The notes beneath the pieces are model-generated. The model worked only from the letters and a program-made list of their open reading frames with translations, did not search any database and was not told where the DNA came from. This document shows positions 35,998 through 47,092 of a stretch of 64,000 bases of DNA, piece by piece. The DNA lies in NCBI GenBank assembly GCA_036435485.1, contig JAZHRN010000137.1:248001-312000 (forward strand), read 5' to 3'. The stretch is from Saposhnikovia divaricata. Lineage: Eukaryota > Streptophyta > Magnoliopsida > Apiales > Apiaceae. The first letter of the stretch is position 1. Every line of letters starts with the position of its first letter. Position numbers and translations under genes: made by a program.

Positions 35998-36310
35998 ATC
36001 TTGTTGCATTTACGTTTGTCATTATTTCATGAGGCGGCAAAATTCCCACCAAAAGTTAAATTCAACAGAATAAAATCAATCGAAATCAAATTCAACAATA
36101 TCTCGTTGAATTTATTTTTGCCATTATTTCATCTGGCGGCAAAGTTCCCACCAAAAGTTAAATTCAACGGAATAAAATCAACCAAAATCAAATTCAACAG
36201 TATCTCGTTGAATTTAATTTTGCCTTTATTTAATGAGGCGGCAAAGTTCCCCCCAAAATTTAAATTCAACAGAATAAAATCAACCGAAAATAAATTCAAC
36301 AGTATCTCGT
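35998..36310. repeat. Three ~102-bp subterminal tandem repeats
   Basis: The unit contains GCGGCAAAGTTCCCACCAAA and ATCTCGTTGAATTTA and repeats about every 102 bp. Because 102 is a multiple of three, an open frame of 112 codons with a 34-residue repeat runs across it; this is repeat structure, not a gene. Confidence 0.8.
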
Positions 36311-36689
36311 TGAATTTACTTTTATCTTTATTTAGCTAACTTTGATTTTTGCAAAAAAGAATCTAATCTTTTTTTAAAAAATCGATTGATTGTCAATTTT
36401 ATTATTTCAATTGTTTTTCTATAATATATAAAAAAAACTTTAATATATGGCCAACAAACAAATACACTTTAAATTTTATTTTTACTAATAATAGGTGAAA
36501 ATTAATCTATGATATTTAAGAGAACGATTAATATTTATTTGATATATAATTTTAAATAAATATTATAAATACTCGATAATTTATAAAAGTCACAAAAAAT
36601 TAACTAGAATGTTAAATTTACATACCAAACATTTTAGAATTTACTTTATTACTCATATATGTTTAAAATTTTAAATGATGTAAAATTAG

Positions 36690-38113
36690 ACAAAGTACTA
36701 GGTAGTAGTACTAGTCAAATAAATAGTTGATTCCTAATTTCACTATCAAAATTAATTTTTAATTTTTAAAATTTTCGGAATATCACTAAATTAGATATCT
36801 ATTGACGTCCATAAGGTTGGATCGTCGATAAATATTTTTAAAAAAATAGAAAAAACAATCTGGGACAAAGTACTAGTTAGTATTATTAGTCAAATCAATA
36901 GTTCACTACTAATTTCACCATCCAAATTAATTTTTTAATTTTTAAAATTTTGGGAATATCACTAAATTAAACGTCTCTTGACGTCCGTACGGTTGAATCG
37001 TCTCCTTACATACCCAACATTTTAGAATTTACTTTATTACTCAGATAGATGTGTAAAATTTTAAATGATTTAAATTTTAAATTAATAGTTGACTACTTAT
37101 TTCACTATCAAATTTTTTTTTTTTTAATTTTTGGAATATCTAAATTAGATATCTATTGAAGCCAGTATGGTTGGATCGTCGATAAATGTTTTTTAAAAAA
37201 TAGAAACATTAATCTGGGACAAAGCACTAGTTACGTGTTCTAGACAATATATTAGTGTTCTAGTAAGATATCCAACCAAATTAATTTTTTATTTTTTGAA
37301 AATTTGGGAATGCCATTTAATTAGATATATTTTAACATCTGTACGGTTGGATCGTCGATAAATGTTTTTTAAAAATTAGAAACAATAATCTGGGACAAAA
37401 CACTAGTTATGAGTTCCAAACAATATAGTAGTGTTCTACTAAGATCTCCAACCAAATTAATTGTTTATTTTTTGAAAATTTGGGAATATAATTATTTTAT
37501 ATATATATAGACATCTGTACGGTTGGATCGTCAATAAATGTATTTTAAAAAATAGAAACAATAATCTGGGACAAAGCAATAGTTGATAGTTCTAGACAAT
37601 ATAGTAGTGTTCTACTAAGATCTCCAACCAAATTAATTTTTTATTTTTTAAACATTTGGGAATATCATTATTTAAGATATATATTGACATCCGTACGGCT
37701 GGATCTTCGATTAATGTTTTTTTAGAAAATATAAATAATAATCTGGGACAAAGCAATAGTTACGAGTTCTAGACAATATAGTAGCGTTCTACTAAGATCT
37801 CCAACCAAATTAATTTTTTATTTTTTAAAAATTTTGAAATATCATTATTTTGGATATATATTGACATCCGTACGGTTGGATCGTCGATAAATATTTTTTA
37901 AAAAATAGATATAATAATCTGGGACAAAGCAATAGTTACGAGTTCTAGACAATATAGTAGTGTTCTACTAAGATCTCCAACCAAATTAATTTTTTATTTT
38001 TTAAAAATTTGGAAATATCATTATTTTAGATATATATTGACATCCGTACGGTTGGATCGTCGATAAATGTTTTTTAAAAATAGAAACAATAATCTGGGAC
38101 ATCCGTATGGTTT
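36690..38113. repeat. ~176-bp tandem repeat array
   Basis: About eight copies of a unit containing ATCTGGGACAAAG, GATCTCCAACCAAATTAA and CCGTACGGTTGGATCGTCGA. ATCTGGGACAAAG recurs near 36858, 37212, 37388, 37565, 37742, 37917 and 38091, mostly 174-178 bp apart; the copy near 37035 is partly degraded and the first (36690) diverges most. The last copies are nearly identical, pointing to recent local expansion. It lies within the outer CACTA-like element. Confidence 0.85.
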
Positions 38114-38589
38114 TGATCTAAGGTGTATCGTATTTATTTGGACATTTATCCTTATTTAACTTCGACAATTTCAAATAAATACTTCCCCATGCTAGAAAAA
38201 CATGAAACTTGGAATTGGTTATTTAATTTATATTTTCTAGGCATTATTAAATTTTCGTAATTTTTCGATATACTTTTTCCGGAGTCAAATTTAGAGCCGA
38301 ATAGCTCGTAAGTAGAAAAATCAAACGGTTCACCAAACTTCAACGAAATTCGATCATATTTTGAGGGAATTTTTTTCTTTATATTTTAAGGTGTTGGACA
38401 AAATTTCTTAATTTTTGGAGCATTTTTGATTTTATGGGTATTTATTTAATATATTAAGTTGTTTCTTTTTTATTGGTGAAATGAAAAAAACAATTTGTTA
38501 ATGACATGTGGCAAGATGGTATTGGTTGAAAACTTAGCACAAGGATTGCCAACTCTTGGAAATTTATAGCTTTTGATTAAAATTAAAGA

Positions 38590-39020
38590 AGCAACATCCA
38601 ACGGTCCACATTTAATAACATAAAAAAAAACAATACACCAAAAGTCAAAAAACACACACTAAGTCACTAACCTACCCACCCCCATTATTTTATCTAACCT
38701 TTTTTCTTAATCTATCAACAGCTCCCCTCCCCCCACCCCCATAATTCTCTCTCTCTCTCTCTCGGCTCACTATACACACACATATACATACATTTAATCT
38801 TCAAATAACCACATCTCTCAATCTACTTATCGAAAATCAGTGATTTTTATATATATGTGTTCTACAAATCAAGAGCTTTCCAGTGATATATATATCTTCA
38901 AGTTTCGTGCTAATTTTTTTTTGGTCTGTTTTTTTATTTTAATTTGGTTCTTGATTTAGAGGATGATTTTGGTGATTCCGAGCACACGAGGTTAAAAGTC
39001 GGGTTCCGTTACTGCATGTA
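38590..39020 (+). other. Leader-like captured segment in the outer CACTA
   Basis: A C-rich tract, a (CT)n run at about 38745-38763, several ATACA/TATATA motifs and a TTTTCAGATTTTTC stretch resemble the promoter and 5' UTR of a plant gene. No coding sequence follows. It is probably captured host DNA, but the source is unknown. Confidence 0.3.
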
Positions 39021-39287
39021 GATTATTTTCAGATTTTTCTGAGAATGTTTTTGTTCGCCAGATATTTCATGAGGTGACCGGAATCTGAGTTTTAATATGT
39101 ATTTCGAAATTTTGTTTTAGCCAATTTATAGATCTTAGGTTGTAGATGCTTATGTATTTTTTTTTTTTGTAAAAAAATCAGTTTGTCCGAAATAACTGCT
39201 GTTGGTCAGAATCGTAGCAACATGTTGCATAAGTTAGCAAATTGCATAAAAAATTAGATGTAAATATAGTAGATCTGTAATCTGTTG

Positions 39288-39449
39288 CTTTTCAAAAGAA
39301 ACTGGGACATGTTAAATTCAACAAAATTCGGTTGAATTTTTAAAATCAACGAAAACCGGTTGAATCTAGCTTTTCAAAAGAAACTGGGACATGTTAAATT
39401 CAACAAAATTCGGTTGAATTTTTAAAATCAACGAAAACCGGTTGAATCT
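39288..39449. repeat. 82-bp direct duplication
   Basis: Two nearly identical units starting CTTTTCAAAAGAAACTGGGA at 39288 and 39370, containing GAATTTTTAAAATCAACG. It ends 34 bp before the nested CACTA insertion. Confidence 0.9.
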
Positions 39450-40898
39450 ATAAGTTTAACGAAAAAAAGTTTTAATCAACCAACACTACTACAAATATTG
39501 GCAAAGGAACCGCTAATAAGAGACCACCTTATTCAAATAATTGATTACATAAGAAAAGAAACCACACTTTTTCAAAAAATGGTCTCTTATATAATATAAA
39601 AAAGACCCTTTTATTTAAATAAGTGGTTCTTTAATAAAAGAAACCTCACTTCTAAAAAAAGTGATCTCTTATGATATATGAAAAGAGACTTCTTTAATTA
39701 AAAAGATGGTTTCTTATCATTTTTTAATATTATTTATTTTCAATGAGCTCCGTTAATATTAGACACCATCTCATCTTTTAATTCCATCGGGCCTCTTTCT
39801 CGATATCTTCTCTTATAAAACTTTTAATTTAATTCGTGTATCTATCAATTCTCTCTCGTCTTCTCTCGGCTGTTCTTCATCTTTCCGATAAATTCATCGT
39901 TCTTCTCCGATGAAATATCGATTAAACTCTTCTTTATACACTACACATCATCCTGCTCTCGATTTGATTATCAGAAATCTCAAATGGACTCTAACAATTG
40001 GGTTGGGTAAAGAAAAACGATTTTGATAAACAAATCGCTATCATCCAAATTGATTTCGGTTTATAAATCAAAATCGAACAGTTATACACATGATATATTC
40101 ACACACTCTCACAGTCTTTTCGATTTCCATTAATTATTCGAAACCCTAATTTCTATTTTGAGAATCTATGCAGGATTAATGAAGAAAGCTCTAATTGAAG
40201 GCTTCCCGGTGTTTAAAAAGCCCTAAATCAAGACTGGTAAAGCTCAAACTCGGTCAATGAGTCAACTCGGAAATCGAATGGGTTAAGATTGGTAAGTCCC
40301 AAGAAGACGACGATGCCTTGGGCTTAGGTATGATTGTTTGTTTAATTTCAGTAATCAACTCGATCTATGTGATATCTTGAGCTTTATTGAATCTCTATGT
40401 GATATATTGAACGTTATTAAATTCCTCTGATGACTTGATCTTTTGTGATGATATCTTGAATTGTCGAGTTAATATTATGATTCGATTGAAGTTATGAATG
40501 TATATTACTAAACCCAATGCTTCACACTGCCACAGCATTTGAAGAGGTTATATAAAAAAACGTTTTTCTAGCTTTAACTCAGCACTACATTTGCAGCTTC
40601 TAAAGAAATCTATTATTGCTACTGGCTACAACCTTAAATTGGTAACCTATGCAACAGATTAGCCCCACAAGCCAATTTATCAAGCATTAAAGCACCATGT
40701 CTATGACAGATTCCAATTTACATATCAAAGCACTCAAGTCCCAGTTAAGAACTGGTTCAAATACCTGATGGTTCATTGGAAACTGACTTAGGGCGTGTCA
40801 CTTTAACGTGTATAAATCCATATAATCACTAATGCTCCTTATGACTAAAGTTCAAAGTTCTTGATAATATGACGCAATGGTACTTGATAATATGTTAG

Positions 40899-41011
40899 TA
40901 CCTTAATTCAAAGTAAATTTAATTTCATATGTTAGTACCTTAATTCAAAGTTCTTTGATTTTATGGCACCATTGTATGCAATAAATAATGTAAAATTCCA
41001 AGTTTTTCTGG
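40899..41011. repeat. Left arm of a 113-bp inverted repeat
   Basis: This arm is essentially the exact reverse complement of 41741-41853. It contains TTCTTTGATTTTATGGCACC and TAAAATTCCAAGTTTTTCTGG. Outside both arms the string TTGATAATATGACGCAATGG recurs in direct orientation. The interval between the arms holds the two FEI-like kinase exons. Confidence 0.92.
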
Positions 41012-41114
41012 TTTAAGTATGCTTGGGATAACTGTCTCTGTATGTTTGGCGTTAAGTTTGCAGTTTTGCAAGCAATTTAAATACTACTTTTCAATTTTCA
41101 CAATGTACTTGCAG

Positions 41115-41735
41115 AGTATATGCAGAGTGGTAGAGCAACAGAAAAGACTGATGTTTATAGTTTTGGGGTTCTGGTGCTTGAAGTTCTTAGTGGAAAGAGA
41201 CCAACTGATGCATCTTTCATCGAGAAGGGCTTCAACATTGTCGGATGGGTAATTTTCTTACCTCCGTGTTTACACCTGATATAAAAGTAGTAAAGATCTC
41301 CTGCTATAGCAGTAGTATGGTAATATTCACCTTATGATGGTGGGATCCTTATCAGAATGCTACTTTTGATTTCAAACCAAGGTTTAAAGGTTATGTATTG
41401 AAATTCTTGTAGACAACTTTCTGTTTTCTGTTGTAGTGTTGGGACTTTCTGTAATTTTTTCACTTCAATTTTATTTGTTGACTGGCACCATATGCATAAC
41501 CGGAGTTGCCGTTTATGTTATGATTATGCAACTTTAACTGACTTCAATCACGCTTTCTGTATTTCAGTTGAACTTTCTGGTGACCGAGTGTAGGCAGAGG
41601 GAGATTGTTGATCAACACTGTGAAGGGGTACAGGCAGAAAGCCTTGATGCGCTGATTTCGGTCGCTATTCAGTGTGTTTCATCGAACCCAGATGATCGTC
41701 CTACTATGCACAGAGTAGTCCAAATACTGGAGTAA
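41115..41735 (+). pseudogene. Captured FEI-type LRR receptor kinase exons
   Basis: Exon A (41115-41248, acceptor TTGCAG, donor GTAATT) reads EYMQSGRATEKTDVYSFGVL then VLEVLSGKRPTDASFIEKGF and NIVGW. Exon B (41568-41735, acceptor TTTCAG) reads LNFLVTECRQREIVDQHCEG, VQAESLDALISVAIQCVSSN and PDDRPTMHRVVQILE, then a stop. This is the C-lobe of the kinase domain of FEI1/FEI2-type LRR receptor kinases (cell-wall synthesis regulators in Arabidopsis), including DVYSFGV and the RPTM motif. The N-lobe, catalytic loop and extracellular LRRs are missing. The frame and splice sites are intact. It may be transcribed as part of the transposon, but it cannot make an active kinase. Confidence 0.88.
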
Positions 41736-41740
41736 ATTTA

Positions 41741-41853
41741 CCAGAAAAACTTGGAATTTTACATTATTTATTGCATACAATGGTGCCATAAAATCAAAGA
41801 ACTTTGAATTAAGGTACTAACATATGAAATTAAATTTACTTTGAATTAAGGTA
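41741..41853. repeat. Right arm of the 113-bp inverted repeat
   Basis: Begins five bases after the stop codon of the kinase fragment and mirrors 40899-41011. The two arms could pair in a transcript with the kinase exons in the loop. Confidence 0.92.
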
Positions 41854-42180
41854 ATGGTACTTGATAATATGACGCAATGGTACTTGATAATATGAGATAT
41901 CAACGTGGTATATCCGTATGAAATGTTAACTATGCAAAACTTTATCTGTGATGCTTACTGACATGGCAATATGTTTATTTTTATTGTGATTGTTTCTAAA
42001 TTTCATTTATGTAATTGAATAGACCTGTGAATATTACACATACAATTTAGTTAGAATTTTCTGAGATGAAAACATCTATACCAAGTCCGTTCAGTAGATT
42101 CACTATATGTTTCAATGTTCATATGTTTCTGTTCTTTTAAGTTCTTATAAATGATTTCAGATGTACCCCATTTTGTATAG

Positions 42181-42323
42181 GTTGCTGCTGTAGCTGTGCT
42201 GTGTGTATAACCAGAAGTCCAGAACCAAGTTACAGACCGCGGATAACAGATGTCCTGCATTCTTTTATCCCGCTTGTTCCTGTTGAGCTTGGAGGGTCAC
42301 TCAGACTTGCAGATCCTACATAA
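42181..42323 (+). pseudogene. Captured kinase C-terminal tail, frameshifted
   Basis: After a TGTATAG acceptor the first frame reads VAAVAVLCV then a stop; one frame over it continues PEPSYRPRITDVLHSFIPLV then PVELGGSLRLADP and a stop. The combined pattern (AAVAVLCV, PSYRP.ITDVL) resembles the end of a plant receptor-like kinase domain, subdomain XI, and differs from the FEI fragment next to it, so a second gene seems to have been captured. Source gene not identified. Confidence 0.55.
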
Positions 42324-43418
42324 TCCATTTAGCTTATTTGGCTACAAGCATTCTTTGAGCGTTTACCATGCCATCGCAGGAACTTGTCCGAGAGAAAATT
42401 TTGGTTCTAATCATACAACTGTAAATTAAAAGAAAAGTTTTTTCCTATGTCAAGGTGTATTTCATCATGTTGAAATTGTGATTCTTTGGTATTAGTCCAG
42501 TACAAGGATATCTTCTTTTGTTACAAATTTCGACTGTATTGATTGTTTGATTGATGTTATAATTTCATAATATTCTATAAATATTATTTCATAATATTTT
42601 GTAAATATAAGAATATTATTAAAATAATTAATAATAATAATCTCAATGACAATTAATAATATATAAAAAATTATTAATTTGGGAAATTTATTCCTATTCA
42701 CAGCAAAGAGACCACCTTTTAGAGAAAACTGATTTTTTTAGTGAAATCAAACAGACCACTTATTTGCCTATGTGGTTTTTTTACTAGAACCAGAGAGATC
42801 ATCTAATCTAAATAAGTGGTTTCTTTTCCTTCCACCTAAGAGACCACTTTTCTTAAATAGCTGGTTTCTTATTTATATTTAAGAAACCCCCACAAAGAAG
42901 AGGTCTCTTAATCTAAGAGACCACTGACCTAGAGACCCCCTATTGAAGTGGTCTCTAAGATGGTTTTTAGGTGGTCTCTTTAGGCTTTTTTGTACTAGTG
43001 CAAATCTTGTTGATTTTGATAGAATTAAATGTGACAAGATTCGGTTGAATTTAATCCACAGAGACACGTGGCAAGATGATTAATCAACGAAAATTGGTTG
43101 ATTATGGTAGGATTAAATTCAACAACTTTCCGTTGATTATATTACCATTGGCGGGAAAATGTTTTTTTTTTGTGAAATTCAAAATTGAAATTTCAAATTT
43201 TTCGAAAATGTTCCAGGACATTTTCAACGGAAAATGGTTGAAAATGGGACCAACAAAATCAACGGGAAGTCGTTGAATTTAACCTTAAATTCAACCGAAA
43301 TGCTAATTTCAACGGGAAGGAATCTGTTGAATTTATGGTAAATGTAACGGAATCTTGTTGTAAATAGCATAAATTCAACAGAATTTTACTCGTTGAATTT
43401 AGCCGCTTTTATCAACGG

Positions 43419-44190
43419 ACATGAATATAAGAGTGAGAATTCAAAAATATTTTCACAATTAGTACTTCACTATATTATTTAAATTTATGTAAAGAGAAAT
43501 TTTGAAAATTTAATATAATTTAATAATTGTTCATACATAATGTTTTTAAGCACCTTGAAATTTTACTTAATTTCCAAGTCGTATCACTTGTTTCTTTCGA
43601 TCAATTTATATGTTTATTTGAAAAATCTAAATTGACATAATTTACTAAATAAGCTTCTCTCAGAAAACACAAACACAGATCATGTTGTTGTTGTTTTTTT
43701 TTATCATCCTTACCATATGCTACGGTTTGATCCAGCTTTTTTTCAAATCAATGTTTAAAAGTGTAGTGTATAAATTAATTAGGATATATAAATTATTATA
43801 AATGAGGATGAGAATATCATTAAACTTAGTAATAACATATAAATAAATATGTGTTTTCTTTGTTAAAAGGAATAAAAATGTAAAATTTTAGTTTGCTAAA
43901 GTTTTAAAGATTGTTTCAGTATAAAATCGAGTTGTTAAGAAATTAGTAAATCAATTATACATTTGTGCTCTAATTATACATTATATTTAGGTCAAATAAT
44001 AGTGAGTTTGGAGTGTTGACGGCGAGTGTGGATAAAGATTTACCCTACCAAAGTTTATCCTGTTATTTTTCCCAGGTGGCAGAGTTTAACTGAAACAACA
44101 AAAATGTCTGACTTGTAGTAGGAGTAAGTTGAGGATGAAGTTAGTTATAGGATAACTCATTATCCAAAGTTTAATCAAAACTCTCGTAAC
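43419..44190. other. Upstream region of the SWEET gene, no other gene
   Basis: AT-rich DNA with no recognisable exon or transposon terminus; the 3' part is the SWEET promoter. Confidence 0.4.
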
Positions 44191-44198
44191 AAATCTCC

Positions 44199-44207
44199 TA
44201 TATAATG
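44199..44207 (+). promoter_or_regulatory. TATA box of the SWEET gene
   Basis: TATATAATG about 105 bp before the start codon, in a sensible position for a short 5' UTR. The leader to the ATG is CT-rich, as in many plant genes. Confidence 0.5.
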
Positions 44208-44304
44208 TGACCTTGGGTTCTTCCTTATAAAATCTTGTACCGAGCTTTTTAAATTAACTTCTCATTTTTACACCTCTTCTCTCCTTAATCTCTCAGCTTT
44301 AAAA

Positions 44305-45881
44305 ATGGTGAACGTTATGGCTATACGTACCGTTATCGGTGTAATCGGTGAGTATTACTTTCTAATTAATCCGTTATGTATAAAATGCTGGTTACATCGA
44401 AGTAAAATAATGTATATCTGATTATATTTTAAGCTTGATTGAATAAATCGACGTGTTTATGTTTTTTTCGAATTATGTACATAGCTTGATCGAATAGATA
44501 TCGATGTGTTTATGTTTTTTCGAATTACGTTTATTGTCATATTTTCTGATGCAGGTTGTCATTTTGAAATTCTTTTGCATGCATGGTGTAGTTTTGTTTG
44601 CTCATATATGCATTATATTTTACGGGTTTATTGTTGGGCATGTGATGATTTTAATTTCTTTGCTTCTCCTTTAAACAGGAAATGTCATCTCTTTTGGCCT
44701 GTTTGCTTCTCCAGTGTAAACTCCATCTCTCCCTTTTACACACAATCTTGTTTTAATCAGTTTTAAGATTTCTAGCCATGTTAATTTCTTACTTTTTCTA
44801 CTCTTGCTGGCTTATCGGAAACATGCTAGCACTGCACTAATGGCATTACTCATAACATTAAAGTTTTATAATCAATCATATATAGGAGTAAATTTTGATT
44901 ACTGATGGATGAATCCCGAAATTGTGTGTTTGTTTTTGTAGGCCAACATTTTGGAGAATTATAAAGAACAAATCAGTGGAAGAGTTCAAACCTGACCCAT
45001 ATCTTGGAACCACGATCAACTGTCTATTCTGGGTGTTATATGGTACCCCTTTTATTCATCCGGGAAGCACCCTGGTTCTAACCACCAATGGAATCGGTCT
45101 TGTTATCCAGTTGATTTATCTCTCGGTCTTCCTCTTTTATGCCAGAGACAATAAACAAAGGGTACGTACTTTCTAGTTTCTACCATAGAATTGATTAATA
45201 CGTTTACAGAATCACTGATTTTGATTATATCTGCATGCATTTGGATATTGCAGAAGTACGTGGGAGGTTTATTTGTGTTGGAGTTGGTGGTCGTTGCCTT
45301 GGTTAGTGGATTGGTCATTGGAATAGTACCTACTATCAAGAAGAGAACGCTTATTATTGGAATTATTTGCATAATCTGCAATATTGGCATGTATTTATCT
45401 CCTCTTACTATCGCGGTAGGTACATCTGTTATCTGTGTCTGTACTAAATGTTGAATCTCTGCACATCTCATCATCATGAATACATGTGTAACAGAGAAAG
45501 GTGATCAGGACAAAAAGTGTGGAGTACATGCCTTTTTGGCTTTCAGCAGCAGCAACCCTTAACGGAGCGTGCTGGCTCGTCTATGGCTTACTCAGATTCG
45601 ATATTAACCTTGTGGTAATTTACCAGTACTAAGTTATTTTTCTCGTAATTTGTCATCTTGAACAGAGAGTATAACATAAATCTTTCACGTCATGGGGATA
45701 TATTTATGCTGCATGCTTAAATAATTGAATTGATCTCTTGTTGTAGATTCCAAATGGTCTTGGATTCCTTTCTGGGGTGATGCAGCTCGCACTATATGCT
45801 TGGTACTGGAGAAAGACTCCAAAAGGTGGTGATGATAAGAAACAACCAAAATCTGAGGTGCAGCCCGGAAACATGGTTTAA
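44305..45881 (+). CDS. SWEET sugar transporter
   Basis: Exons 44305-44347, 44679-44715 (the 37-bp exon typical of SWEETs), 44942-45161, 45254-45415, 45495-45614 and 45747-45881; 717 nt, 238 aa, GT-AG introns. Two MtN3/saliva repeats are joined by a linker helix, giving seven membrane spans. Motifs include GNVISFGLFASPVPTFWRI, PDPYLGTTINCLFWVLYG, TNGIGLVIQLIYL, then YLSPLTIARKVIRTKSVEYM, LSAAATLNGACWLVYG and NGLGFLSGVMQLALYAWYW. SWEETs move hexoses or sucrose down their gradient across plasma or vacuolar membranes. The short basic tail (TPKGGDDKKQPKSE) and overall pattern suggest clade I/II (hexose-type) rather than the sucrose-exporting clade III, but this is a judgement from memory. At 238 aa it is close to the usual 230-250. 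No defects seen. Confidence 0.93.
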
Positions 45882-46323
45882 TTTAAGATTAGCCACAATC
45901 AGGCGATTCATATTTTAATTCAAGTAGTTTTTTAGTTTAGATGCGGTGATTCTAGGTGTCAATAAATTTTATGAGTTTTCCCTTTCAGTTCTATGGATTA
46001 TTTGAGATCGGTGATTCAATTTCATAGTTTATATAATATTTTATACGTTCAATTTAATATTTTTGCTCTATCTCGAATTCTTAAAATTTTGATTTGGACG
46101 ATTTCACAGCCCACATGAAATTAACAAAATAATCTTTAATTTAGTGATGGTTTAACAATTATTTTTCAATTAAAATTACGCAGAAACAAAAAAGAGAAGA
46201 AATTGACGATTTTTTACGTTAAAAAATCTGTTCGATTTATGAAATCTACTTATATTTCGTTTTGATTATCAAAATACCATTCTTATTATTTGATATAGTT
46301 CTACTAACAATCAAATATAGTTT
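45882..46323. other. 3' region of the SWEET gene
   Basis: AT-rich; presumably contains the 3' UTR. No gene or transposon terminus is seen. Confidence 0.4.
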
Positions 46324-47089
46324 TAATAATGAGTGTAAGAGTGATTTTGACCAAAATTTTGGTAGCGGGTAGTTTGGTTTTCCAGTACGAAATATTAAAT
46401 AAGAACCGTTAGATCATAAAATAAATAGATGAAAAACGATAGATCTAGCATAAAAAATATTTTATTTTTTAACATGTAAACTAAAAAGTATATTTATATT
46501 GAAATATGAAAAAGTGTATGTCAATAATTTAAATCATATAATTTGGTTTTCTAAATTGAATAGGATTATCAATGTAGGTCTTCTGCGCTGAACATGATTA
46601 ATATAAAAATTAGTAATTGAATAGGATTATCAATGTAGGTCTTCTACGAATAGGATTAATGTAAATTTCCTTATTATATTGTCTCTTGATAGTATGAGTG
46701 TTTTCATTTCTATAATAATTGTTAAATCATCACTAAATTAAAGATAATTGTGTGAGCTTCGCCTGGGTCGTAAAATCATCCAAATCTGATTTCTAGATCT
46801 CAAGATAGAGTCCAAATAGTAAATATGAATTTTTTTAATATTAATAAAATAAATAAAATTCAATTGTATCCGTTTATTTATATCTTTTTCATATTATAAT
46901 TTTATTTTTAAAATTCAATTATAATACAAACTTCTTTAATTATATCCTTTTTAGATTATAATTTTCTTTTTAATATGATATAATCTTGATCGACTATTTT
47001 TAAAAATATTAGATTTGACGATTGAGATTATTTTGGTAGTACAGCGACCAAACCAAAATTATGGATAAGATTCCTCTTACGCTTATTAT
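46324..47089. repeat. MITE-like element with ~40-bp terminal inverted repeats
   Basis: The left end TAATAATGAGTGTAAGAG... with GACCAAAATTTTGG mirrors the right end ...CCAAAATTATGGATAAG and CTCTTACGCTTATTA. Mismatches are several and no target duplication was found. Inside, a ~30-bp string starting TTGAATAGGATTATCAATGT occurs twice, 60 bp apart (46556, 46616). Long inverted repeats of this kind suggest a Mutator-like MITE, tentatively. Confidence 0.4.
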
Positions 47090-47092
47090 ATA

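Larger units (their letters stand above)
39484..43000. mobile_element. Nested CACTA transposon with kinase gene fragments
   Basis: 3,517 bp with termini CACTACTACAAAT and TTTTTGTACTAGTG (imperfect inverted repeat) and a perfect 3-bp duplication CAA at 39481-39483 and 43001-43003. Subterminal regions carry repeated AGAGACCACTT / AAGTGGTCTCTT motifs in both orientations. There is no transposase. Inside are a leader-like CT-rich piece (about 39780-40330), two exons of a FEI-type receptor kinase (41115-41735) between 113-bp inverted repeats, and a kinase-tail fragment (42181-42323). It inserted into the outer CACTA-like element. Confidence 0.88.
35816..43418. mobile_element. CACTA-like element split by a nested CACTA
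   Basis: The left end is CACTACTGGAAAAAGCGGC followed by TAAATACAACGG. At the right, ATTTAGCCGCTTTTATCAAC near 43398 matches the reverse complement of the inner part of that terminus, but the last bases (expected CCAGTAGTG) are not found, so the right end is eroded. Subterminal AAATTCAACGG / CGTTGAATTT motifs occur at 35838-36320 and 43005-43400 in opposite orientation. Inside lie 102-bp repeats, a ~176-bp tandem array, a leader-like segment (about 38600-39010), and the nested CACTA at 39484-43000. No transposase was found. Confidence 0.65.

Noticed and set aside
36001..36339. 112-codon open frame with a 34-residue repeat
   Set aside because: It follows a 102-bp transposon subterminal repeat; the frame stays open only because the unit is a multiple of three.
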